DNA from: Opitutia bacterium
GTDB lineage: Bacteria; Verrucomicrobiota; Verrucomicrobiia; Opitutales; Opitutaceae
Length of the DNA: 64,000 nt
NCBI GenBank assembly: GCA_947474365.1
Contig: CANJIU010000005.1
Location: forward strand, 62,001 to 126,000
Reading direction: 5' to 3'
In this document: piece by piece, positions 15,672 through 23,199 of the stretch
Position numbering within the stretch: the stretch's first letter is position 1
Layout: each line of letters starts with the position of its first letter
Program-made: the position numbers and the translations under genes
The notes under the pieces: generated by a model
What the model saw: the letters and a program-made list of their open reading frames with translations, nothing else
Database searches by the model: none
Told to the model about the DNA's origin: nothing

Positions 15672-18292
15672 CCTTGAAACTTCCCCATTACCTGCGAGGC
15701 ATCGCCGCGGTCCTGGCGGGCGGCCTCTTCCTGGCCGCCTCGTTGGGCGCCGCCGAGGCGTTTGATCTGGGCCGATTCGAAAAGGAAATTCTCGTGCCGG
15801 CCAGCCGCGACGCGATTCAACTGGAGGTGCTGCCGGGAGGCGACGTTCTCTTCATTGAGTTCTGGGGCGCGGTGAAACGCTGGGATGCCAAGTCGGGCGT
15901 GGTGCGCACGTTCGGTACGGTGCCGGCGATTTCTGAAGGCGAAATCGGGCTGCTCGGTCTGGCCGTCGCCCGGGACTTCGAGAGCAGCGGAAATCTTTAT
16001 GTGCTGTTCTGCCCCGCGTCCAAGCGCGAGACGATGCGCGTGAGCCGTTTCACGGTGAAGGACGGCGTCATGCCCGCCACCTCCGAACGCGAGCTCCTGT
16101 CGTGGCCGTATGACAACGAACACGTCTTTCACATGGGCGGTGCGCTGTGGATGGACGCGAAGGGCGATCTCTACATCGGCAATGGCGACAATTGCCACTG
16201 GAATCCCGGACTGCCGCAGGACACCCGGCCGGATCGCAAGAACTGGGACGCGTTCCGCTCGGCCGCGAATTCGCGCGACTTGCGCGGCAAGGTGCTGCGC
16301 ATCCATCCGAAGCCGGACGGCGGCTACTCGATCCCCTCGGGCAATCTCTTTGCCGACGGCAAGGACGGACGGCCGGAGGTCTTCGCGATGGGGGTGCGCA
16401 ATCCGTTTCGCCTCTCGGTGGATGACCGTACGGGCACGCTTTATTTCGGAGACGTCGGGCCCAATGTGATACCGCAGCTTGGCGTGAATCCGGTGGGCTA
16501 TGAGGAGATCAACGCGACGCAGACGGCGGGCAATTTCGGCTGGCCGCTCTTTGTCGGACCCAACGAAGCGCTGCCGCTCTACGATTTCGCCGCGAACCGC
16601 GAAATCAAACGCTACGATCCGCGGACGCCGGAGAATCTCTCGCCGCGCAACACCGGGATAAAAAAACTTCCGCCGGCGAAGCCCGCGTTGATCTGGTATT
16701 CGAACCTGCCCTCGAAGGAGTTCCCCTCGGTGGGCACCGGTGGGCGTTCGGCGATGGCGGGGCCCGTTTACCACTTCGATTCGGCCAATCCCTCTCCCTC
16801 CAAGTTGCCGGAGGCACTCGACGGCCGCCTGTTCATCTACGATTGGATGCGCAACTGGATTCAGACCGTGAAACTCGGCACCCCGGGGCCGGAGATCGCA
16901 CCCTTCCTGCCCGGGTGGAATTTCCGCCGGCCAATCGACCTGAAGATCGGTCCGGACGGTGCGCTCTACCTCATCGAGTATGGCGACCAGTGGTGGAAGA
17001 ACAACGACAGCCGCATCGCCCGCATCGTCTATCGGCGCGGCAATCGGCCGCCGGTCGCAAAGATCATCGCCAGCGAAACGGCCGGCCGGCAACCGCTCGC
17101 GCTGAGGTTTGAGGCGTCACGGTCCACCGATCCCGATGGCGATGCCTTGTCGTATGTTTGGTCGGTCGCGGGCAAGGAGCAGAAAAGACACGAGTCAATG
17201 CTCGCGCACACGTTTACCGAGGCGGGCAGTTATGAGGTGGCCCTGACCGTCATCGATCCGAGCGGTGCGAAAAGCACAGCGAAGGAGACGATCCACGTTG
17301 GGAATGCGCGGCCGATGGTCCGCTTCACGTCGCCGTCCCACGGTTCGTTCTTCGACTGGGAGACGGCGATACCGTATCGCGTTTCCGTGACTGAATCTGA
17401 TGGCGACGTGGTGCAGCGGAATCTCGTCAGCGTGCAAGGCGAGTTTCGCGGACGTCAGTACGCCGTGGACGGTGACAAGGACATGCTCGATCCGGGGCTG
17501 GCGCTGATGCGGGCGAGCACGTGTTTCTCGTGTCACATGACGGACGCGGCGTCGGCCGGCCCGGCATACAAAACGGTGGCGTTGAAATACAAGGACGACC
17601 CGGGCGCGAGCGAACGACTGGCGCAGAAGATCCTCAACGGCGGCACCGGAGTGTGGGGGCAGCTCCCCATGCCTCCGCATCCGCAGCACACGTTGGAGCA
17701 GATCCGTCGGATGGTTGGCTGGGTGCTCGCACTCAAGGATGACCCGTCCGCTCCGCCTCAGTCCGGGGCTGAAGGCAGCTATCATGCTCCGTCCCGGCCA
17801 AATGCAGTCGTGAACGAGGGCGTGCTCGTACTCACGGCGTCGTATACCGACGATGGCAAGGGTGGCACGATGCCTCGGTTGCGCGGAGAAGGTTCGGTGG
17901 TCCTGCATTCGCGTCGCAAGAAGGCCGCGCTCTACGATTTCAACCGCGGGATGGCCTACGTCGAACAGGTTGAAGGGGAGACGGGAATCATCGGCCACTT
18001 CAAGGACGGCGCGCATATCGTCTTCCGCGAGCTGAATCTCAGCGGCATCCGGGGAATCATGGTGCGCGCGGGATGCTTCGATGCGAAGGGAGGTCGGATC
18101 GAGTTGCACCGCGATTCTCCCGGCGGCGCGCTGCTGGCGAGTGTCGAAGTGAAGCCCACCGGCCAGGGCGAGTTTGTCGAGTTGCCGGCGACTTTGATCC
18201 GCGCGGGTGGCGTCACCGACGTGTGCGTCGTCTCCCGTTGCACCGACAAAAACACCGTGCTCGGCCTGAACTGGATCGAATTTAAGCCGTAA
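15668..18292 (+). CDS. Secreted sugar dehydrogenase-like propeller fused to PKD, cytochrome c and CBM6-like domains
   Basis: An 874-aa multidomain exported protein. Residues 1-31 form a signal peptide. Residues 40-455 form a six-bladed propeller of the soluble glucose/sorbosone dehydrogenase class (PQQ enzymes), with 'GEIGLLGLAVARDF', 'LRGKVLRIHPKPDGGY' and 'VFAMGVRNPFRLSVD'. A PKD domain follows at about 462-545 ('STDPDGDALSYVWSV'). A class I cytochrome c domain lies at about 605-690, with the haem site CFSCH at 619-623 and a likely Met ligand M668 in 'LPMPPHP'. A C-terminal CBM6-like beta sandwich starts near 740. The layout suggests periplasmic aldose oxidation with direct electron transfer through the built-in haem. 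Translational coupling to glcF is visible. PQQ dependence and substrate are inferred from the fold only. Confidence 0.83.
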   Translation: MTLKLPHYLRGIAAVLAGGLFLAASLGAAEAFDLGRFEKEILVPASRDAIQLEVLPGGDVLFIEFWGAVKRWDAKSGVVRTFGTVPAISEGEIGLLGLAVARDFESSGNLYVLFCPASKRETMRVSRFTVKDGVMPATSERELLSWPYDNEHVFHMGGALWMDAKGDLYIGNGDNCHWNPGLPQDTRPDRKNWDAFRSAANSRDLRGKVLRIHPKPDGGYSIPSGNLFADGKDGRPEVFAMGVRNPFRLSVDDRTGTLYFGDVGPNVIPQLGVNPVGYEEINATQTAGNFGWPLFVGPNEALPLYDFAANREIKRYDPRTPENLSPRNTGIKKLPPAKPALIWYSNLPSKEFPSVGTGGRSAMAGPVYHFDSANPSPSKLPEALDGRLFIYDWMRNWIQTVKLGTPGPEIAPFLPGWNFRRPIDLKIGPDGALYLIEYGDQWWKNNDSRIARIVYRRGNRPPVAKIIASETAGRQPLALRFEASRSTDPDGDALSYVWSVAGKEQKRHESMLAHTFTEAGSYEVALTVIDPSGAKSTAKETIHVGNARPMVRFTSPSHGSFFDWETAIPYRVSVTESDGDVVQRNLVSVQGEFRGRQYAVDGDKDMLDPGLALMRASTCFSCHMTDAASAGPAYKTVALKYKDDPGASERLAQKILNGGTGVWGQLPMPPHPQHTLEQIRRMVGWVLALKDDPSAPPQSGAEGSYHAPSRPNAVVNEGVLVLTASYTDDGKGGTMPRLRGEGSVVLHSRRKKAALYDFNRGMAYVEQVEGETGIIGHFKDGAHIVFRELNLSGIRGIMVRAGCFDAKGGRIELHRDSPGGALLASVEVKPTGQGEFVELPATLIRAGGVTDVCVVSRCTDKNTVLGLNWIEFKP

Positions 18293-18326
18293 TCTCCTGC
18301 AACCCCCACCCAGTCGCTCTTCCCCT

Positions 18327-19385
18327 ATGAAGATTGAAAGCCCCACCTCCCGTCGTTCCTTCCTTACCGGCCTCGGCACACTCGCGGCCGCGCCGCTCTT
18401 CGCCCGCGATTTTGGTCCGGGCTCCGCGCCGGTACGCTATCCCGAGCCTGATGTGGTCGTACTCGATCCGGCTTTTGCGAAATACAAGATCGCCATGTCA
18501 CCGATCGAGCGGCTGCACACCGGCATGTATTGGGCCGAGGGCCCCGCTTGGAGCGGCTGGGGGCAGTATCTCGTGTGGAGCGACATTCCGAACGACGTGC
18601 AGCTTCGCTGGCTGCAGGACGACAGTCGCGTGACCGTCCTGCGCAAGCCGGCGAACCATAGCAACGGCAACACGTTTGATCGCGCCGGCCGCCAGATTTC
18701 CTTCGAGCACGGCAACCGTCGGGTGGTACGGTACGAGCCCGACAACTCCGTCACCGTTCTCGCCGACAAGTTCAATGGGAAGCCCCTCAACGCTCCCAAC
18801 GACGGTTCCGGACACCCCGATGGCAGTCTTTGGTTCACCGACCCGGGCTACGGCAGCCTCGGGAATTTCGAGGGCCACAAGGGCGAGTTGTTTCTGAAGG
18901 AGGCCGTCTATCGCATCGATCCCAGCGGCAGGATCGACAAGGTCACCGATGAGATCTTCAAGCCGAACGGTCTTTGTTTTTCGCCCGATTACAAGAAGGT
19001 CTACATCTGCGACACCGGCGCATCGCATTTCCCCAACGCGCCGAAGAACATCAAGGTGTGGGACGTGGAAGGAGCGAAGCTGAAGAACGGGCGCGAGTTT
19101 GCTTCGATGAAGATGACACTCAACGGCAAGGAGGTGGCCGGGCTCGCCGATGGCATCCGTTGCGATCAGGACGGCAATGTTTGGGCTGGGATGGGCTGGG
19201 TGGGGGAGGGGTACGATGGCGTGCACATCTTTTCCCCCGAGGGCAAACGCATCGGCCAAATCCTGCTGCCGGAAATCTGCAGCAATGTGTGTTTCGGCGG
19301 TCCGCGTCGCAACCGCCTCTTCATGACTGGCAGCCGCTCCCTCTATGCGGTGCACAGCGAGGCAATCGGCGCGCATTGGTGCTAA
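18327..19385 (+). CDS. SMP-30/gluconolactonase-family protein with Tat-like signal
   Basis: A 352-aa six-bladed propeller preceded by a twin-arginine-like leader (TSRRSFLTGLGTLAAAPLFA). Family motifs are 'GMYWAEGPAWSG' (metal-binding Glu), 'NDVQLRW', 'HSNGNTFDRAG', 'NDGSGHPDGSLWFTDPGYG', 'PNGLCFSPDYKKVYICDTG' and 'GLADGIRCDQDGNVWAG'. SMP-30/gluconolactonases hydrolyse aldonolactones to aldonates using a divalent metal. It begins 35 bases after the sugar-dehydrogenase fusion gene, so it is positioned to hydrolyse the lactone that enzyme would make, in the same extracytoplasmic compartment. Sugar specificity is not readable. Confidence 0.88.
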   Translation: MKIESPTSRRSFLTGLGTLAAAPLFARDFGPGSAPVRYPEPDVVVLDPAFAKYKIAMSPIERLHTGMYWAEGPAWSGWGQYLVWSDIPNDVQLRWLQDDSRVTVLRKPANHSNGNTFDRAGRQISFEHGNRRVVRYEPDNSVTVLADKFNGKPLNAPNDGSGHPDGSLWFTDPGYGSLGNFEGHKGELFLKEAVYRIDPSGRIDKVTDEIFKPNGLCFSPDYKKVYICDTGASHFPNAPKNIKVWDVEGAKLKNGREFASMKMTLNGKEVAGLADGIRCDQDGNVWAGMGWVGEGYDGVHIFSPEGKRIGQILLPEICSNVCFGGPRRNRLFMTGSRSLYAVHSEAIGAHWC

Positions 19386-19420
19386 CCCACCTTTTTCACT
19401 CTCAAACTGCCTCTTAGGCC

Positions 19421-19518
19421 TGTCATTCTGAGCGCCAGCGAAGAATCCAACTTGATGAACCCGGCGACGTTCCAATGGCGAATGTCCAGCTGGATTCTTC
19501 GCTGCGCTCAGAATGACA
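19421..19518. repeat. REP-like long inverted repeat (TGTCATTCTGAGCG element)
   Basis: The left arm TGTCATTCTGAGCGCCAGCG...AATCCAAC (19421-19450) and the right arm (about 19488-19518, reverse complement TGTCATTCTGAGCGCAGCGA...AATCCAG) are near-perfect inverted copies differing by one inserted C. About 40 bases separate them. It fills most of the 194-base gap between the lactonase and galM genes. Sequences with this arm occur as dispersed intergenic palindromes in several environmental phyla, so it is probably a mobile REP/MITE-like element that could also act as a hairpin stabiliser or attenuator. Confidence 0.75.
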
Positions 19519-19579
19519 AACAAGAATACCCTTTCAAACCCCCTCCGAATGAATTGAGGGATTTTCCCGTTTCCGTATC

Positions 19580-20683
19580 ATGAAATGCGTTATGCTTGCC
19601 CTGTTCGCCCTTGGCCTCACGACCGCCCACGCCGGAGTGACCAAGGGCGCGTATGGGACGACACGCGACGGCCAACCGGTCGAGCGTTATGTCCTGACCA
19701 ACCAGAACGGTCTCGTCGCCAAGGTCATCACCTTCGGCGGCATCATCACCGAGCTGCACGTGCCGGATCGCAACGGCAAGCTGGCCAACATCGCGCTCGG
19801 CTTCGACACGCTCGCCGAGTACGAGGAACACAACGGCACCGTCTACTTCGGCTGCATCACCGGCCGGGTCGCCAACCGCATCGCCGGGGGCAAGTTCGCC
19901 CTCGACGGGAAAACCTACCCGCTCGACCTGCATCCCAACGCCTCGTTTCACCTCCACGGCGGACTCCGCGGATTCAGCAAGGTGATCTGGCAGGTGGAAA
20001 TCCTCCGCGATCCGCGCGGGCCCGCGTTGCGGTTGACGTACCTCAGCAAGGACGGTGACCAGGGCTTCCCCGGCAATCTGAAGACCAGTGTCACCTATGT
20101 GCTCACGGACGACAACGCGCTCTCCATCGAGTACGAGGCGACGACCGACAAGGCCACGCCGGTCAACCTCACCAACCACACCTATTTCAATCTCGCCGGA
20201 GCCGGCAGTGGTACCGTGCTTGATCATCGCGTGACCCTGCACGCGCAACGTTACCTCGAGACGGATGCTGACATGGTTCCGACCGGCCGCCTCCTGCCGG
20301 TGGCGGGAACGCCGTTTGATTTCACGAAAGCCGCCGCGATCGGTGCGCGGATCAGCCAAATCACCGTCGGCGGCTACGACCACGCGTACGTCCTTGCCGA
20401 CAAACCGCGCTCCAAGCCCGCTCTCGCCGCTGAGGTGTACGAGCCGAAGACCGGCCGCGTGATGGAACTCCGCACCGATCAGCCGGGCGTGCAGTTCTAC
20501 ACCGCCACCTATACCACGGCGCTCAAGGGACTGGGCGGCGCCACTTACGATCGCTTCCACGGCTTTTGCCTGGAGACGCAGCACCACCCCGACTCGGTGC
20601 ACCACGCCGCTTTTCCGAGCACGATTCTCCGCCCGGGCACGACTTACCGCACTGTCACCAGCCACCACTTTTCCACCCGCTGA
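19580..20683 (+). CDS. galM: Aldose 1-epimerase (mutarotase), exported
   Basis: A 367-aa GalM-type mutarotase that interconverts alpha and beta anomers of aldoses such as galactose or glucose. A short signal peptide (MKCVMLALFALGLTTAHA) suggests a periplasmic location, as in many Bacteroidetes/Verrucomicrobiota homologues. Signatures are 'GCITGRVANRIAGGKF' and 'NASFHLHGGLRGFSK' (substrate His), 'LTNHTYFNLAG' (catalytic His) and the catalytic Glu in 'GFCLETQHHPDSV'. It is followed two bases later by an SDR dehydrogenase gene. Supplying the beta-anomer for the upstream sugar dehydrogenase is a sensible role. Confidence 0.92.
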   Translation: MKCVMLALFALGLTTAHAGVTKGAYGTTRDGQPVERYVLTNQNGLVAKVITFGGIITELHVPDRNGKLANIALGFDTLAEYEEHNGTVYFGCITGRVANRIAGGKFALDGKTYPLDLHPNASFHLHGGLRGFSKVIWQVEILRDPRGPALRLTYLSKDGDQGFPGNLKTSVTYVLTDDNALSIEYEATTDKATPVNLTNHTYFNLAGAGSGTVLDHRVTLHAQRYLETDADMVPTGRLLPVAGTPFDFTKAAAIGARISQITVGGYDHAYVLADKPRSKPALAAEVYEPKTGRVMELRTDQPGVQFYTATYTTALKGLGGATYDRFHGFCLETQHHPDSVHHAAFPSTILRPGTTYRTVTSHHFSTR

Positions 20684-20685
20684 CC

Positions 20686-21438
20686 ATGAACCAAATCGAT
20701 CTCCATCAACGCGTCGCCATCATCACGGGAGGCGCCCGGGGAATCGGCCGGGCGATCGCCGAACGTCTCCTTGCGTCCGGAGCGCGGGTTTCGCTCTGGG
20801 ACATCGATGCCTCCGCCCTCGCCCAGGCGGCCGCGGAGCTTGGTGCGTCCGGCGCGGTGCACACGGTCGCGGTGAATTTGGCGGACCCGGCCTCGGTCCA
20901 GGCGGCGACCGAAGTCACCGCGGCGGCCTTCGGGAAGATCGATATTCTCGTGAACAATGCCGGCATCACCGGCGGCAACGCGAAGACCTGGGAGCTGGAT
21001 CCCGCGGACTGGCGCCGGGTGATGGACATCAACCTCAACGGCCCGTTCTACTGCTGCCGCAGCGTGGTTCCTTACCTGCTGAAAAACGGCTTCGGCCGCA
21101 TCGTCAACATCGCTTCCATCGCGGGCAAGGAGGGCAACCCCAATGCCGCGCACTACAGCGCTTCGAAGGCCGCGATCATCGCGCTGACCAAGTCGCTCGG
21201 CAAGGAGCTCGCGACCTTGAACGTCACGGTCAACGCGATCGCCCCTGCGGTCATCGCCACGGACATCCTGAAGCAGATGACGCAGTCGCACATCGACTAC
21301 ATGCTCGCAAAAATTCCGATGGGGCGTTTCGGCAAGAAGGAGGAAGCCGCGGCGCTCGTCGCTTGGATCTGCTCCGAGGATTGTTCCTTTACCACGGCCG
21401 CGGTCTTCGACCTCTCCGGCGGACGCGCCACGTATTAA
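20686..21438 (+). CDS. SDR-family dehydrogenase/reductase (FabG-like)
   Basis: A 250-aa classical short-chain dehydrogenase. It has the NAD(P) glycine motif 'TGGARGIG' near residue 14, 'NNAG' near 88, the catalytic Ser in 'NIASIAG', and YSASK (Tyr/Lys) near 156-160. The C-terminal family block is less standard: 'FDLSGGRATY' replaces the usual 'DGG'. The aspartate in 'LWDID' after beta-2 favours NAD over NADP. Sequence style resembles sugar-acid SDRs (2-keto-3-deoxy-fuconate/rhamnonate dehydrogenase or FabG-like). It starts at ATG 20686, two bases after galM, so a role in sugar or sugar-acid oxidation is likely. The exact substrate is unknown. Confidence 0.82.
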   Translation: MNQIDLHQRVAIITGGARGIGRAIAERLLASGARVSLWDIDASALAQAAAELGASGAVHTVAVNLADPASVQAATEVTAAAFGKIDILVNNAGITGGNAKTWELDPADWRRVMDINLNGPFYCCRSVVPYLLKNGFGRIVNIASIAGKEGNPNAAHYSASKAAIIALTKSLGKELATLNVTVNAIAPAVIATDILKQMTQSHIDYMLAKIPMGRFGKKEEAAALVAWICSEDCSFTTAAVFDLSGGRATY

Positions 21439-21483
21439 CCCGCGGGGCGCTGTGGTTATCTTAATTCGGATCACTTCTGTAGC

Positions 21484-22194
21484 ATGAACGTCACCGCACT
21501 CCAACGTCCGTCCTCGCTTGTCGAGGGCGTCTGCCAGCAGCTTGCCGGGCGGATCCGGGGAGATCGCTCGGGAGCCGAACGCTGGCTGCCCGCCGAACGC
21601 TCGCTCGCCGAGCAGCTCGGTGTCAGCCGCACGGTCGTGCGCGAGGCCACGAAGCGGCTCGAACAGCAGGGCCTGCTCGAAGTCCAGCACGGCACGGGCA
21701 TCCGCGTGGTGGACAAGCTGCACCGGCCCCTGAGCGGCTCGCTGGAGCTGCTCATCCCCGATGTCGCCGAGCGTCTGCTGCAGCTGAATGAAACCCGGCT
21801 TTCCATCGAGCCGGACGCGGCCGCACTGTCCGCGGAGCGCGCCACGCGGGAGCAAGTTCGTACGTTGCGCCGGATCCACGCCGAGTTGCAGGCCGCGCCG
21901 GACAATGCCGCCGCCATCGTGGCCGACCTCGACTTTCATCGCGCAATCGCGGACGCGAGCGGCAATCTCATCTTCCGCCTCGTCCTCGACTCGCTTGCCG
22001 AACTCGGCCTCGCCAGCCGGCAGCGCACCATCGGGCGCATCGGCAAGGCAACCGCGATCGAACACCACGCGCAGGTGCTGGAGGCGATCGCGGCCCGCAA
22101 CCCCGAGGAAGCGCGCCTGGCGATGCGGCGCCACATCCTCGCCGCCGGGGAGGACATGGACCTGGACGCGTTGAAGGGGCGCAGGGCCAAGTAA
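21484..22194 (+). CDS. FadR-subfamily GntR transcriptional regulator
   Basis: A 236-aa regulator. The N-terminal winged helix-turn-helix shows 'LPAERSLAEQLGVSRTVVRE' and 'EATKRLEQQGLLEVQHGTGI'. The C-terminal FCD domain has the metal/ligand residues in 'DLDFHRAIADASGNLIFRL' and 'EHHAQVLEAIAARNPEEA'. FCD-type GntR proteins bind hydroxy acids or sugar acids and usually repress nearby catabolic genes. It is the only transcription factor recognised in the window and lies between the SDR gene and a secreted propeller gene (3-base gap). Likely targets are the glc/sugar-acid genes of this run; an operator-like palindrome lies at 11989. Confidence 0.9.
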   Translation: MNVTALQRPSSLVEGVCQQLAGRIRGDRSGAERWLPAERSLAEQLGVSRTVVREATKRLEQQGLLEVQHGTGIRVVDKLHRPLSGSLELLIPDVAERLLQLNETRLSIEPDAAALSAERATREQVRTLRRIHAELQAAPDNAAAIVADLDFHRAIADASGNLIFRLVLDSLAELGLASRQRTIGRIGKATAIEHHAQVLEAIAARNPEEARLAMRRHILAAGEDMDLDALKGRRAK

Positions 22195-22197
22195 CGG

Positions 22198-23184
22198 ATG
22201 AAGCCGTTCGGCATGGCTCTGGCGGTGGGTTTCGCGCTCGCGGCGTCCGCCTACGCCGAGGAGCGCTTGCTCCTCGCGGCCGACAATCAGGTCGTCGAGA
22301 TCAACCGTGCGGGCCAGGTCACCGACGTGCTGAAACATTCCGGTCACGGCGGCATCTATGATGCGTGGCGCCTGCCTGAGGGTGGTATCGCGTATGCGCA
22401 CAAGGGTGGGCTGGCCGTTTTTGATGCAACGAAACGGCTGGTTTTGGACCACCGGGCCCGGGCGGGCAGCAAAGGGGCGGAGGCCAACAGTTGCGCGGTG
22501 CTCGACGAGGGCGCTCGGTTTGCGCTCATGGATAGCGGGATCAGTCGGATTCGCACTGTTGACCGCGGCGGAATCGTCATCAGCGAAACACCGCTGCCCG
22601 ATCTGGCGGATGAGCCCCTGCACACCCGCTATCGCACGATTCGCGCCGTGCCGGGAGAATCGGCGTACTGGGTTGCGCAATACCGTCGGAAAACGGTGCT
22701 CAAGGTGGAAATGCGCAGTGGTGCGATTCTGTCCGCGCTTCCGCTGGAACTGTTGTTGAAGCCCTCCTCGGTCGCGCAGGAGTGTTTTGCGATGCTGCAA
22801 GCGCGCGACGGATCATTATTTGTCGCGACGTCGGCTGGCGGCCAGCTGCTTCACGTCGATGCGAGGGGGAAGACACTCAGTTGCTGGACCGTCCGGGAAC
22901 TGGGCCTGTCGTGCCGTTATCTGCTGGGGATGCAGGAGCTGTCCAATGGGCACGTCCTGATCGCGTGCGGGGACTTCCATCTCAAATCGGCGGACGAGGG
23001 ACGTGACCTCCTGGCGGAGATCAACGCCGCCGGCAAGGTCGTGTGGCGGCTCACCCGCGATCAGTTGGTGGACCAAATTGAAGGTGTGGTTGACCCGCGC
23101 AGTGGCCTCGAGGAGATGCGCGTCACGAACGTCCACGCCTACGATGGCGCGCGGGTGCGTGAGTGTCTGAACGTACGGCGCTGA
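22198..23184 (+). CDS. Secreted beta-propeller protein of unknown function
   Basis: A 328-aa protein with a signal peptide (MKPFGMALAVGFALAASAYA) and repeated blade-like segments such as 'DNQVVEINRAGQVTDVL', 'GGIYDAWRLPEGGIAYAHKG', 'YWVAQYRRKTVLKVEM' and 'ELSNGHVLIACGDFH'. The pattern 'G.V.W...' near the end ('INAAGKVVWRLTRDQL') is seen in PQQ-like/arylsulfotransferase-type and WD-like propellers. No catalytic residues are assigned. It begins three bases after the GntR gene stop and ends 16 bases before the DUF1592 gene, so it is in the same transcript. It could be a substrate-binding or lactonase-like component. Confidence 0.7.
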   Translation: MKPFGMALAVGFALAASAYAEERLLLAADNQVVEINRAGQVTDVLKHSGHGGIYDAWRLPEGGIAYAHKGGLAVFDATKRLVLDHRARAGSKGAEANSCAVLDEGARFALMDSGISRIRTVDRGGIVISETPLPDLADEPLHTRYRTIRAVPGESAYWVAQYRRKTVLKVEMRSGAILSALPLELLLKPSSVAQECFAMLQARDGSLFVATSAGGQLLHVDARGKTLSCWTVRELGLSCRYLLGMQELSNGHVLIACGDFHLKSADEGRDLLAEINAAGKVVWRLTRDQLVDQIEGVVDPRSGLEEMRVTNVHAYDGARVRECLNVRR

Positions 23185-23199
23185 AGAAAGAAAGCCCCG

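Noticed and set aside
15656..17092. A 478-codon minus-strand frame opposite the sugar dehydrogenase fusion
   Set aside because: Antisense shadow: no motif, and the opposite strand encodes a multidomain protein with signal peptide and haem site.
20644..22800. A 718-codon open frame on the minus strand opposite galM, the SDR, the GntR regulator and the propeller gene
   Set aside because: It spans four well-supported plus-strand genes, has no recognisable domain, and its Arg/His/Gly-rich composition is typical of antisense frames in GC-rich DNA.
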